From Sanderia malayensis (lineage: Eukaryota; Cnidaria; Scyphozoa; Semaeostomeae; Pelagiidae), in assembly GCA_013076295.1 (NCBI GenBank), contig RQOL01000528.1, forward strand, positions 1-64,000: a stretch of DNA of 64,000 bases, in the 5' to 3' direction. Both the position numbers and the translations under genes were made by a program. The notes below the pieces were generated by a model. It made no database searches. It was not told where the DNA came from and saw nothing but the letters and a program-made list of their open reading frames with translations. Below, in pieces: positions 36,501 to 50,265 of this stretch. Numbering within the stretch: the stretch's first letter is position 1; each line of letters starts with the position of its first letter.

Positions 36501-37640
36501 TTCATTAGTGTAAATTGTGGGAATGAATGTCACTTTTCATTAGTGTAAATTGTGGGAATGAATATTATCTTTTTTATCTGTTTTTACCGTTTTTGCGTGG
36601 ATTCATGTGTAAATTGTGGGGATGAACGTTATTTTTCATTACTGCAAATTGTGGGAATGAATCCTCTATTATTGTTTAGTTATAGCTGTTCTTACGTTGA
36701 TTCGTGTGTAAATTGTGGGAAGGAATTTTTTTTCATTACTGTCATTTATGTGAATCATGGTTACTTTTCATTAGTGTAAATTGTGGGAAAGGATGTCATA
36801 TTTTTATTAGTTTTAGGTGTATTTATGTTGATTCATGTGTAAGTTGTGGGAATCAATGTCAACTTTCGTCAGTCTAAGTTGTGGGAATGAATGTCACTTT
36901 TCATTAGTGTAAATTGTTTGAATGAAAATTATCTTCTTTATCTGTTTTTACCGTTTTTGCGTGGATTCATGTGTAAATTGTGGGATTAATTTTATTTTTA
37001 TTACTGTAACTTGTGGGAATGAATGTCACTTTCCTTTAGTGCAAATTGCGGGAAAGAACGTTAAATTTTTATCTGTTTTTGCCGTTTTTGCGTGGATTCG
37101 TGTGTAAATTGTGGGAATGAATTTTTTTCATTACTGTAATGTGTGGGAATCAATGTTACTTTTCATTAGTGTAAATTGTGGGAATGAATGTCACTTTTCA
37201 TTAGTGTAAATTGTGGGAATGAATATTATCTTTTTTATCTGTTTTTACCGTTTTTGCATGGATTCATGTGTAAATTGTGGGGATGAACGTTATTTTTCAT
37301 TACTGCAAATTGTGGGAATGAATGTTTCTTTTCATTAGTGCACATTGTGGGAATGAATATTATGTTTTTTATCTGCTTTTACCGTTTTTGCGTGGATTCA
37401 TGTGTAAATTGTGGGCATGAAGGTTATTTTCCATTACTGCAAATTGCGGGAATGAATCCTCTATTATTGTTTAGTTTTAGCTGTTCTTACGTTGATTCGT
37501 GTGTAAATTGTGGGAGAATATCACTTTTCATTAGTGTAAATTGTGGGAATGAATATTATCTTCTTTGTCTGTTTTTCCCATTTTTGCGTGGATACATGTG
37601 CAAATTGTGGGGATGAAGGTTATTTTTCATTACTGCAAAT
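33513..37640 (+). repeat. Approximately 1.97/2.43-kb HOR pair, unequal lengths
   Basis: Two consecutive units start near 33,513 and 35,488 with the same GATTAGTTTTAGCTTTTC unit. Landmarks lie 1,971 bp apart at the start (33,733 and 35,704) but 2,425-2,427 bp apart later (34,125/36,552, 34,495/36,922, 34,911/37,338). The second unit therefore carries about 456 bp that the first lacks, around 35.95-36.48 kb. That insert resembles 23.8-24.4 kb. The second unit ends by running into the restart of the super-block at about 37,612. Confidence 0.75.
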
Positions 37641-38310
37641 TGTGGGAATGAATCCTCTATTATTGTTTAGTTTTAGCTGTTCTTACATTGATTCGTGTGT
37701 AAATTGTGGGAAAGAATGCTATATACTTTTTAGCTCTTTTTACGTGGAATAATGTGTAAATTGTGGGAATCAATGTCATTTCCCAACAGTCTAAATTGTG
37801 GGAATGAATGTCACCTTTCATTAGTGTAAATTGTGGGAATGAAGGTTATTTTTCATTAGTGTAAATTTTGGGAATGAATATTATCTTTTTTATCTGCTTT
37901 TACCGTTTTTGCGTGGATTCATATGTAAATTGTGGGGATGAAGGTTATTTTTCATTACTGCAAATTGCGGGAATGAATCCTCTATTATTGTTTAGTTTTA
38001 GTTGTTCTTACGTGGATTCATGTGTAAATAGTGGCGATAAAGGTTATTTTTCATCACTGCAAATTGTGGGAATGAATGTTTCTTTTCATTAGTGCAACTT
38101 GTGGGAATGAATATTATATTTTTTATCTGTTTTTACCGTTTTTGCGTGGATTCATGTGTAAATTGTGAGGATGAAGGATATTTTTCATTACTGCAAATTG
38201 CGGGAATGAATCCTCTATTATTGTTTAGTTTTAGCTGTTCTTACGTTGATTCATGTGTAAATTGTGGAAGGAATTTTTTTTCATTACTGTAATTTATGTG
38301 AATTATGGTT
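37612..38310 (+). repeat. Restart of the super-block (super-block II)
   Basis: The window's first 700 bases reappear here at an offset of 37,611, with small differences such as TTACATTGATTCG near 37,684 and a TTTTTCATCACTGC variant near 38,050. The junction with the preceding array lies inside an ordinary monomer and shows no foreign sequence. No gene is present. Confidence 0.75.
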
Positions 38311-39465
38311 ACTTTTCATTAGTGGAAATTGTGGGAATGAATGCTCTATTATTGATTAGTTTTAGCTGTGCTTACGTTGATTCGTGTGTAAATTGCATGA
38401 AGGAATTTTTTTTCATTACTGTAATTTATGTGAATCATGGTTACTTTTCATTAGTGTAAATTGTGGGAATGAACTTTAAATTTTTATTAGCTTTAGGTGT
38501 GTTTATGTTGATTCGTGTGTAAGTTGTGGCAATCAATGTCAACTTTAACTAGTCTAAATTGTGGGAATGAATATAATATTTTTTATCTGTTTTTACCGTT
38601 TTTGCGTGGGTTCATGTGTAAATTGTGGGGATGAAGGTTATTTTTCATTACTGCAAATTGCGGGAATGAATGTTTCTTTTCATTAGTGCAAATTGTGGGA
38701 CTGAATATTATCTTTTTATCTGTTTTTACCGTTTTTCCGTGGATTCATGTGTAAATTATGGAGATGAACGTTATTTTTCATTACTGCAAATTGCGGGAAT
38801 CAATCCTCTATTATTGTTTAGTTTTAGCTGTTCTTACGTTGATTCGTGTGTAAATTGTGGGAAGGAATTTTTTTTCATTACTGTCATTTATGTGAATCAT
38901 GATTACCTTTCATTAGTGTAAATTGTGGGAAAGAATGCTATATACTTTTTAGCTCTTTTTACGTGGAATAATGTGTAAATTGTGGGAATCAATGTCATTT
39001 TTCAACAGTCTAAATTGTGGGAATGAATGTCACCTTTCATTAGTGTAAATTGTGGGAATGAAGGTTGTTTTTTATTAGTGTAAATTGTGGGAATGAATAT
39101 TATCTTTTTTTTCTGTTTTTACCGTTTTTGCGTGGATTCATGTGTAAATTGTGGGATTAATCTTTTTTTTATTACTGTAAATAGTGGGAAAGAATGTCAC
39201 TTTCCTTTAGTGCAAATTGTGGGAAAGAACGTTAAATTTTGATCTGTTTTTGCCGATTTTGTATGGATTGGTGTGTAAATTGTGGGAATGAATTTTTTTC
39301 ATTACTTTAATGTGTGGGAATCAATGTTACTTTTCATTAGTGTAATTTGTGGGAAAGAATGCTATTTTTTTAGCTCTTTTTACGTGGAATAATATGTAAA
39401 TTGTCGGAATGAATGTCACCTTTCATTAATGTAAATTGGGGGAATGAATGCTCTATTATTGATTA

Positions 39466-40636
39466 CATTAAAACCGAAAACCTTCGGACTTAAAAATTTC
39501 GGACAAAATACTTCGGACAAGAAACTTTCGGACGCTTTTTCAAGAATTTCAGACAAAAAACTTTCGGACCAGAGAAATTTTCGGACAAAGCTAAAATCGA
39601 TCAAGTTTGATATCGTATTTAGTCTGGGTCTTGAAAAGGGTTCTCTGGCTCCAACTCAATGTTCAATGTAGGTATCATGGTCGTAAAATTTCTGCGACTG
39701 TGCAACCTGGTTTCGTGGGTGCATATGCGTGACGAAGAGACAGTACGGTGAAATGTTTTTGGCCCCTATGCCGCGCCATACCTTTTCTCATCATTTCAGG
39801 GTTGTTTCGCAAATAGTCGTACAGCCAAGTCAATCACTGTGCATGAAGAGGTTTCATAGTAAAAAGCTTTCGTGAAACTTCAATGGAATAGACTTCAATT
39901 CCACAATTGATATGGGCCCGACACTCTTGGCATACGACTCTTTAAACTTTGAGTTTAGAAATTTTGTTGGCGGACTATTGACAGTAGGCTCCAGTGACTG
40001 AAGATGATGTGTAAATTAGCTGGCACAAACATACTGACTCAGTAATTGTCTTCAATTAATTGAAATACTGCATCTGTTGTTTGCTACCTGAACACATTAA
40101 AGATAACCATGGCCCTTTGTTCCCTCGGGAGCTTCAATTCATCTCGTTCTTTTGACACGAAGAGAAAAATCATTGAATTCAACAACTGAATCATTTTTAT
40201 TCGTTGCTCCAATTGTTTGATGTGTATCAAATTGTATTTCATCGAAGCCTTCTGGAAATCTGTCCTCTTGTGGAAGACAACGAATTGTGTTCCCCTCGTA
40301 GACCAGTTGCGTTGCCAAAAACTCTCAGCTCAACGCTTAAAACCTTACGTTGCTCAAACAATGTGCCCCTTGGGCTTGATTGGCCTCTGATTGAAAATGA
40401 TGAACATAAAGGACGGAAAAAACAAAAATCCTGAAGATAAATGCTAAAGGCGGGAAATTATGAGTAGATGATTAATTTTGATGAAAATTGACCATCTTTG
40501 TTTGTATTTCTGTGTCTTCCGAAAAAATAAACTTTCGGTCAAAAAACTTTCGGACAGCAAGTAATTTCGGACAATTAAATTTTCGGACACAATTTTGTCC
40601 GAATGTTTGATCGTCCGAAAGTTTTCGGTTTTAATG
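39466..40636 (+). mobile_element. Non-autonomous TIR DNA transposon, copy 5, most diverged
   Basis: This copy is 1,171 bp. It carries the most private changes I found: C at 39,482 inside the left terminal repeat, A at 39,736, G at 39,953, G at 40,453, and a one-base loss near 40,542 (GGTCAAAAAACTT). The TA flanks and HOR position are unchanged. Confidence 0.92.
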
Positions 40637-42331
40637 TAGCTTTAGCTGTTTTTAACGTTGATTCGTGTGGAAATTGTGGGAATGAATTTTTTTTCATTAC
40701 TGTAATTTGTGGGAATGAATGTTTCTTTTCATTAGTGCAAATTGTGGGATTAAATGTCATATTTTTATTAGTTTTAGGTTTACTTATGTTGATTCGTGTG
40801 TACGTTGTGGGAATGAATGTTAATATGACTGAAAAAAGTAACTAAAAGTGTTTTCACTATTTTTCAGATGGATTAACGTAGATTCACGTGTGAAATGTGG
40901 GAATGGGTGTAAATCTTGATCTGACAAAAATTGTGGGAATGAATGTTACTTTTCATTAGTGTAAATTGTGGGAAAGAATGTTATATACTTTTTAGCTCTT
41001 TTTACATGGAATAATGTGTAAATTGTGGGAATCAATGTCATTTCTCAACAGTCTAAATTTTGGGAATGAATGTTTCTATTCATTAGTGCAAATTGTGGGA
41101 ATGAACTTTAAGTTTTTATTAGTTTTAGATGTTTTTATGTTGATTCGTGTGTAAGTTGTGGGAATGAAGGTTTTTTTTCATTACTGCAAATTGTGGGAAT
41201 GAATGCTCTATTATTGATTAGCTTTAGCTGTTTTTAGCGTTGATTCGTGTGGAAATTGTGGGAATGAATTTTTTTCATTACTGTAATTTGTGGGAATGAA
41301 TGTTTCTTATCATTTTCAGTGTAAATTGTTGGAATGAATGTCACTTTTCATTAGTATAAATTGTGGGAAAGAATGCTATATACTTTTTAGCTCTTTTTAC
41401 GTGGAGTAATGTGTAAATTGTGGGAATCAATGTCATTTCTCAACAGTCTAAATAGTGGGAATGAATGTCACCTTTCATTAGTGTAAATTGTGGGAATGAA
41501 TTTTTTTTCGTTACTCTAATTTGTGGGAATGAATGTTTCTTATCATTTTCAGTGTAAATTGTTGGAATGAATGTCACTTTTCATTAGTATAAATTGTGGG
41601 AAAGAATGCTATATACTTTTTAGCTCTTTTTACGTGGAGTAATGTGTAAATTGTGGGAATCAATGTCATTTCTCAACAGTCTAAATAGTGGGAATGAATG
41701 TCACCTTTCATTAGTGTAAATTGTGGGAATGAATTTTTTTTCATTACTGTAATTTGTGGGAATGAATGTTTCTTTTCATTAGTGCAAATTGTGGGAAAGA
41801 ATGCTATATACTTTTTAGCTCTTTTTACGTGGAATAATGTGTAAATTGTGGGAATCAATGTCATTTTTCAACAGTCTAAATTGTGGGAATGAATGTCACC
41901 TTTCATTAGTGTAAATTGTGGGAATGAAGGTTGTTTTTTATTAGTGTAAATTGTGGGAATGAATATTATCTTTTTTTTCTGTTTTTACCGTTTTTGCGTG
42001 GATTCATGTGTAAATTGTGGGATTAATCTTTTTTTTATTACTGTAAATAGTGGGAAAGAATGTCACTTTCCTTTAGTGCAAATTGTGGGAAAGAACGTTA
42101 AATTTTGATCTGTTTTTGCCGATTTTGTATGGATTGGTGTGTAAATTGTGGGAATGAATTTTTTTCATTACTTTAATGTGTGGGAATCAATGTTACTTTT
42201 CATTAGTGTAATTTGTGGGAAAGAATGCTATTTTTTTAGCTCTTTTTACGTGGAATAATATGTAAATTGTCGGAATGAATGTCACCTTTCATTAATGTAA
42301 ATTGGGGGAATGAATGCTCTATTATTGATTA

Positions 42332-43503
42332 CATTAAAACCGAAAACTTTCGGACTTAAAAATTTCGGACAAAATACTTCGGACAAGAAACTTTCGGACG
42401 CTTTTTCAAGAATTTCAGACAAAAAACTTTCGGACCAGAGAAATTTTCGGACAAAGCTAAAATCGATCAAGTTTGATATCGTATTTAGTCTGGGTCTTGA
42501 AAAGGGTTCTCTGGCTCCAACTCAATGTTCAATGTAGGTATCATGGTCGTAAAATTTCTGCGACTGTGCAACCTGGCTTCGTGGGTGCATATGCGTGACG
42601 AGGAGACAGTACGGTGAAATGTTTTTGGCCCCTATGCCGCGCCATACCTTTTCTCATCATTTCAGGGTTGTTTCGCAAATAGTCGTACAGCCAAGTCAAT
42701 CACTGTGCATGAAGAGGTTTCATAGTAAAAAGCTTTCGTGAAACTTCAATGGAATAGACTTCAATTCCACAATTGATATGGGCCCGACATTCTTGGCATA
42801 CGACTCTTTAAACTTTGATTTTAGAAATTTTGTTGGCGGACTATTGACAGTAGGCTCCAGTGACTGAAGATGATGTGTAAATTAGCTGGCACAAACATAC
42901 TGACTCAGTAATTGTCTTCAATTAATTGAAATACTGCATCTGTTGTTTGCTACCTGAACACATTAAAGATAACCATGGCCCTTTGTTCCCTCGGGAGCTT
43001 CAATTCATCTCGTTCTTTTGACACGAAGAGAAAAATCATTGAATTCAACAACTGAATCATTTTTATTCGTTGCTCCAATTGTTTGATGTGTATCAAATTG
43101 TATTTCATCGAAGCCTTCTGGAAATCTGTCCTCTTGTGGAAGACAACGAATTGTGTTCCCCTCGTAGACCAGTTGCGTTGCCAAAAACTCTCAGCTCAAC
43201 GCTTAAAACCTTACGTTGCTCAAACAATGTGCCCCTTGGGCTTGATTGGCCTCTGATTGAAAATGATGAACATAAAGGACGGAAAAAACAAAAATCCTGA
43301 AGATAAATGCTAAAGGCGCGAAATTATGAGTAGATGATTAATTTTGATGAAAATTGACCATCTTTGTTTGTATTTCTGTGTCTTCCGAAAAAATAAACTT
43401 TCGGTCAATAAAACTTTCGGACAGCAAGTAATTTCGGACAATTAAATTTTCGGACACAATTTTGTCCGAATGTTTGATCGTCCGAAAGTTTTCGGTTTTA
43501 ATG
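42332..43503 (+). mobile_element. Non-autonomous TIR DNA transposon, copy 6
   Basis: This copy is 1,172 bp with both ends intact. It has C at 42,577, the same base at the same element position (245 bases from the start) as copy 2, and a private T at 42,790. The sharing with copy 2 but not with its positional counterpart copy 4 suggests sequence exchange between distant copies, or a recurrent mutation. Confidence 0.92.
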
Positions 43504-44375
43504 TAGCTTTAGCTGTTTTTAACGTTGATTCGTGTGGAAATTGTGGGAATGAATTTTTTTTCATTACTGTAATTTGTGGGAATGAATGTTTCTTTTCATT
43601 AGTGCAAATTGTGGGATTAAATGTCATATTTTTATTAGTTTTAGGTTTACTTATGTTGATTCGTGTGTACGTTGTGGGAATGAATGTTAATATGACTGAA
43701 AAAAGTAACTAAAAGTGTTTTCACTATTTTTCAGATGGATTAACGTAGATTCACGTGTGAAATGTGGGAATGGGTGTAAATCTTGATCTGACAAAAATTG
43801 TGGGAATGAATGTTACCTTTCATTAGTGTAAATTGTGGGAAAGAATGCTATTTACTTTTTAGCTCTTTTTACGTGGAATAATGTGTAAATTGTGGGAATC
43901 AATGTCATTTTTCAACGGTCTAAATTGTGGGAATGAATGTCACCTTTCATTAGTGTAAATTGTGGGAATGAAGGTTGTTTTTTATTAGTGTAAATTGTGG
44001 GAATGAATATTATCTTTTTTTTCTGTTTTTACCGTTTTTGCGTGGATTCATGTGTAAATTGTGGGATTAATCTTTTTTTTATTACTGTAAATAGTGGGAA
44101 AGAATGTCACTTTCCTTTAGTGCAAATTGTGGGAAAGAACGTTAAATTTTGATCTGTTTTTGCCGATTTTGTATGGATTGGTGTGTAAATTGTGGGAATG
44201 AATTTTTTTCATTACTTTAATGTGTGGGAATCAATGTTACTTTTCATTAGTGTAATTTGTGGGAAAGAATGCTATTTTTTTAGCTCTTTTTACGTGGAAT
44301 AATATGTAAATTGTCGGAATGAATGTCACCTTTCATTAATGTAAATTGGGGGAATGAATGCTCTATTATTGATTA

Positions 44376-45547
44376 CATTAAAACCGAAAACTTTCGGACT
44401 TAAAAATTTGGGACAAAATACTTCGGACAAGAAACTTTCGGACGCTTTTTCAAGAATTTCAGACAAAAAACTTTCGGACCAGAGAAATTTTCGGACAAAG
44501 CTAAAATCGATCAAGTTTGATATCGTATTTAGTCTGGGTCTTGAAAAGGGTTCTCTGGCTCCAACTCAATGTTCAATGTAGGTATCATGGTCGTAAAATT
44601 TCTGCGACTGTGCAACCTGGTTTCGTGGGTGCATATGCGTGACGAGGAGACAGTACGGTGAAATGTTTTTGGCCCCTATGCCGCGCCATACCTTTTCTCA
44701 TCATTTCAGGGTTGTTTCGCAAATAGTCGTACAGCCAAGTCAATCACTGTGCATGAAGAGGTTTCATAGTAAAAAGCTTTCGTGAAACTTCAATGGAATA
44801 GACTTCAATTCCACAATTGATATGGGCCCGACACTCTTGGCATACGACTCTTTAAACTTTGATTTTAGAAATTTTGTTGGCGGACTATTGACAGTAGGCT
44901 CCAGTGACTGAAGATGATGTGTAAATTAGCTGGCACAAACATACTGACTCAGTAATTGTCTTCAATTAATTGAAATACTGCATCTGTTGTTTGCTACCTG
45001 AACACATTAAAGATAACCATGGCCCTTTGTTCCCTCGGGAGCTTCAATTCATCTCGTTCTTTTGACACGAAGAGAAAAATCATTGAATTCAACAACTGAA
45101 TCATTTTTATTCGTTGCTCCAATTGTTTGATGTGTATCAAATTGTATTTCATCGAAGCCTTCTGGAAATCTGTCCTCTTGTGGAAGACAACGAATTGTGT
45201 TCCCCTCGTAGACCAGTTGCGTTGCCAAAAACTCTCAGCTCAACGCTTAAAACCTTACGTTGCTCAAACAATGTGCCCCTTGGGCTTGATTGGCCTCTGA
45301 TTGAAAATGATGAACATAAAGGACGGAAAAAACAAAAATCCTGAAGATAAATGCTAAAGGCGCGAAATTATGAGTAGATGATTAATTTTGATGAAAATTG
45401 ACCATCTTTGTTTGTATTTCTGTGTCTTCCGAAAAAATAAACTTTCGGTCAATAAAACTTTCGGACAGCAAGTAATTTCGGACAATTAAATTTTCGGACA
45501 CAATTTTGTCCGAATGTTTGATCGTCCGAAAGTTTTCGGTTTTAATG
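44376..45547 (+). mobile_element. Non-autonomous TIR DNA transposon, copy 7
   Basis: This copy is 1,172 bp with intact ends, 2,044 bp after copy 6. A private G at 44,410 changes the second subterminal motif from TTCGGAC to TTGGGAC. The right flank has CTGTATTTTGTGG where other copies have CTGTAATTTGTGG. It represents the extra element-bearing HOR that distinguishes 38.3-48.4 kb from 12.5-20.5 kb. Confidence 0.92.
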
Positions 45548-48500
45548 TAGCTTTAGCTGTTTTTAACGTTGATTCGTGTGGAAATTGTGGGAATGAATTT
45601 TTTTTCATTACTGTATTTTGTGGGAATGAATGTTTCTTTTCATTAGTGCAAATTGTGGGATTAAATGTCATATTTTTATTAGTTTTAGGTTTACTTATGT
45701 TGATTCGTGTGTACGTTGTGGGAATGAATGTTAATATGACTGAAAAAAGTAACTAAAAGTGTTTTCACTATTTTTCAGATGGATTAACGTAGATTCACGT
45801 GTGAAATGTGGGAATGGGTGTAAATCTTGATCTGACAAAAATTGTGGGAATGAATGTTACTTTTCATTAGTGTAAATTGTGGGAAAGAATGTTATATACT
45901 TTTTAGCTCTTTTTACATGGAATAATGTGTAAATTGTGGGAATCAATGTCATTTCTCAACAGTCTAAATTTTGGGAATGAATGTTTCTATTCATTAGTGC
46001 AAATTGTGGGAATGAACTTTAAGTTTTTATTAGTTTTAGATGTTTTTATGTTGATTCGTGTGTAAGTTGTGGGAATGAAGGTTTTTTTTCATTACTGCAA
46101 ATTGTGGGAATGAATGCTCTATTATTGATTAGCTTTAGCTGTTTTTAGCGTTGATTCGTGTGGAAATTGTGGGAATGAATTTTTTTCATTACTGTAATTT
46201 GTGGGAATGAATGTTTCTTATCATTTTCAGTGTAAATTGTTGGAATGAATGTCACTTTTCATTAGTATAAATTGTGGGAAAGAATGCTATATACTTTTTA
46301 GCTCTTTTTACGTGGAGTAATGTGTAAATTGTGGGAATCAATGTCATTTCTCAACAGTCTAAATAGTGGGAATGAATGTCACCTTTCATTAGTGTAAATT
46401 GTGGGAATGAATTTTTTTTCGTTACTGTAATTTGTGGGAATGAATGTTTCTTTTCATTTTCAGTGTAAATTGTTGGAATGAATGCCACTTTTCATTAGTG
46501 TAAATTGTGGGAAAGAATAATGTCTTCTTTGTCTGTTTTTACCGTTTTTGCGTGGATTCATGTGTAAATTGTGGGGATGAAGGTTATTTTTCATTACTGC
46601 AAATTGTGGGAATGAATGTTTCTTTTGATTAGTGCAAATTGTGGGAATGAATTTTATCTTTTTTATCTGTTTTTACCGTTTTTGCGTGGATTCATGTGTA
46701 AATTGTGGGGATGAAGGTTATTTTTCATTACTGCAAATTGCGGGAATGAATCCTCTATTATTGTTTAGTTTTAGCTGTTTTTACGTTGATTCGTGTTTAA
46801 ATTGTGGGAAGGAATTTTTTTCATTACTGTCATTTATGTGAATCATGGTTACTTTTCATTAGTATAAATTGTGGGAAAGAATGCTATATACTTTTTAGCT
46901 CTTTTTATGTGGAATAATGTGTAAATTGTGGGAATCAATGTCATTTCTCAACAGTCTAAATTGTGGGAATGAATGTCACCTTTCATTTGTGTAAATTGTG
47001 GGAATGAAAGTTATTTTTCATTAGTGTAAATTGTGGGAATGAATATTATCTTTTTTATCTGTTTTTACCGTTTTTGCGTGGATTTATGTGTAAATTGTGG
47101 GGATGAAGGTTATTTTTCCTTACTGCAAATTGCGGGAATGAATCTTCTATTATTGTTTAGTTTTAGCTGTTCTTATGTGGATACATGTATAAATTGTGGA
47201 GATGAAGGTTATTTTTCATTACTTTAAATTGTGGGAATGAATGTTTCTTTTCATTAGTGCACATTGTGGGAATGAATATTATCTTTTTTATCTGTTTTTG
47301 CTGTTTTTGCGTGGGTTCATGTGTAAATTGTGGGCATGAAGGTTATTTTCCATTACTGCAAATTGCGGGAATGAATCCTCTATTATTGTTTAGTTTTAGC
47401 TGTTCTTACGTTGATTCGTGTGTAAATTGTGGGAAGGAATATCACTTTTCATTAGTGTAAATTGTGGGAATGAATATTATCTTCTTTGTCTGTTTTTCCC
47501 ATTTTTGCGTGGATACATGTGCAAATTGTGGGGATGAAGGTTATTTTTCATTACTGTAAATTGTGGGAATGAAAGTCATATTTTTATCTCTTTTTGCCGT
47601 TTTTGCGTGGATTCGTGTAAAAAATGTGGGAATGAATTTTTTTTCACTACTGTAATGTGTGGAAATCAATGTTACTGTTCATTAGTGTAATTTGTGGGAA
47701 AGAATGCTATATTTTTTTTAGCTCTTTTCACGTGGAACAATGTGTAAATTGTGGGAATCAATGTGAACTTTCATCAGTCTAAATTGTGGGAATGAATGTC
47801 ACTTTTCATTAGGGTAAATTGTGGGAATGAATATTATCTTTTTTATCCCTTTTCACCTTTTTTGCGTGGGTTCATGTGTAAATTGTGGGAATGAATGTCA
47901 TACTTTTATCTGTTTTTTCCGTTTTTGCATGGATTCGTGTGTAAATTATGGGAATTAATGCCTTTTAATTACTCTAATGTGTGGGAATCAATGTTACTTT
48001 TCTTTAGTGTAATTTGTTGGAAAGAATGCTATATTTTTTTAGCTCTTTTTACGTGGAATAATGTGTAAATTGTGGGAATCAATGTCAACTTTGATCGGTC
48101 TAAATTGTGGGAATGAATGTCACTTTTCATTAGTGCAAATTGTTGGAATGAATATTATCTTCTTTGTCTGTTTTTACCGTTTTTGCGTGGATTCACGTGT
48201 AAATTGTGGGGATGAAGGTTGTTTTTCATTACTGGAAATTGTGGGAATGAATGCTCTATTATTGTTTAGTTTTAGCTGTTCTTACGTTATTTCGTGTGTA
48301 AATTGTGGGAAGGAATTTTTTTTCATTACTGTAATTTATGTGAATCATGGTTACTTTTCATTAGTGTAAATTGTGGGAAAGAATGCTATATTCTGTTTAG
48401 CTCTTTTTACGTGGAATAATGTATAAATTGTAGGAATCAATGTCATTTCTCAACAGTCTAAATTGTGGGAATGAATGTCACCTTTCATTAGTGTAAATTG

Positions 48501-50232
48501 TGGGAATGAATGTCACTTTTCATTAGTGTAAATTGTGGGAATGAATATTATCTCTTTTATCTGTTTTTACCGTTTTTGCGTGGATTCATGTGTAAATTGT
48601 GGGGATGAACGTTATTTTTCATTACTGCAAATTGTGGGAATGAATCCTCTATTATTGTTTAGTTATAGCTGTTCTTACGTTGATTCGTGTGTAAATTGTG
48701 GGAAGGAATTTTTTTTCATTACTGTCATTTATGTGAATCATGGTTACTTTTCATTAGTGTAAATTGTGGGAAAGGATGTCATATTTTTATTAGTTTTAGG
48801 TGTATTTATGTTGATTCATGTGTAAGTTGTGGGAATCAATGTCAACTTTCGTCAGTCTAAGTTGTGGGAATGAATGTCACTTTTCATTAGTGTAAATTGT
48901 TTGAATGAAAATTATCTTCTTTATCTGTTTTTACCGTTTTTGCGTGGATTCATGTGTAAATTGTGGGATTAATTTTATTTTTATTACTGTAACTTGTGGG
49001 AATGAATGTCACTTTCCTTTAGTGCAAATTGCGGGAAAGAACGTTAAATTTTTATCTGTTTTTGCCGTTTTTGCGTGGATTCGTGTGTAAATTGTGGGAA
49101 TGAATTTTTTTCATTACTGTAATGTGTGGGAATCAATGTTACTTTTCATTAGTGTAAATTGTGGGAATGAATGTCACTTTTCATTAGTGTAAATTGTGGG
49201 AATGAATATTATCTTTTTTATCTGTTTTTACCGTTTTTCCGTGGATTCATGTGTAAATTGTGGGGATGAACGTTATTTTTCATTACTGCAAATTGTGGGA
49301 ATGAATGTTTCTTTTCATTAGTGCACATTGTGGGAATGAATATTATGTTTTTTATCTGCTTTTACCGTTTTTGCGTGGATTCATGTGTAAATTGTGGGCA
49401 TGAAGGTTATTTTCCATTACTGCAAATTGCGGGAATGAATCCTCTATTATTGTTTAGCTTTAGCTGTTCTTACGTTGATTCGTGTGTAAATTGTGGGAGA
49501 ATATCACTTTTCATTAGTGTAAATTGTGGGAATGAATATTATCTTCTTTGTCTGTTTTTCCCATTTTTGCATGGATACATGTGCAAATTGTGGGGATGAA
49601 GGTTATTTTTCATTACTGCAAATTGTGGGAATGAAAGTCATATTTTTATCTCTTTTTGCCGTTTTTGCGTGGATTCGTGTAAAAAATGTGGGAATGACTT
49701 TTTTTTCACTACTGTAATGTGTGGAAATCAATGTTACTGTTCATTAGTGTAATTTGTGGGAAAGAATGCTATATTTTTTTTAGCTCTTTTCACGTGGAAC
49801 AATGTGTAAATTGTGGGAATCAATGTCAACTTTCATCAGTCTAAATTGTGGGAATGAATGTCATACTTTTATCTGTTTTTTCCGTTTTTGCATGGATTCG
49901 TGTGTAAATTATGGGAATTAATGCCTTTTAATTACTCTAATGTGTGGGAATCAATGTTACTTTTCATTAGTGTAAATTGTGGGAGAGAATGCTATATTTT
50001 TTTTAGCTGTTTTTACGTGGAGTAATGTGTAAATTGTGGGAATCAATGTCAACTTTCATCAGTCTAAATTGTGGGAATGAATGTCACTTTTCAATAGTGC
50101 AAATTGTGGGAATGAATATTATCTTCTTTGTCTGTTTTTACCGTTTTTGCGTGGATTCACGTGTAAATTGTGGGGATGAAGGTTGTTTTTCATTGCTGCA
50201 AATTGTGGGAATGAATGCTCTATCATTGTTTA

Positions 50233-50265
50233 GTTTTAGCTGTTCTTACGTTGAACAGCTAAAAC
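50233..50265. repeat. Perfect 13-bp-arm hairpin, copy 4
   Basis: Same arms and loop; it is the paralogue of the 26,527 copy at an offset of 23,706. Confidence 0.9.

Larger units (their letters stand above)
38343..48370 (+). repeat. Element-bearing HOR segment of super-block II (copies 5-7)
   Basis: This segment is collinear with 12.48-20.46 kb (offset about 25.87 kb, then 27.91 kb) and contains one additional 2,044-bp HOR with its own transposon copy. The 2,866-bp spacing of copies 5 and 6 (39,466 to 42,332) equals the 2,861-bp spacing of copies 3 and 4, while copy 7 follows after only 2,044 bp. The shorter spacing lacks the 18-kb-type units between the elements, consistent with unequal crossing-over between element-bearing HORs. 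Confidence 0.8.
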
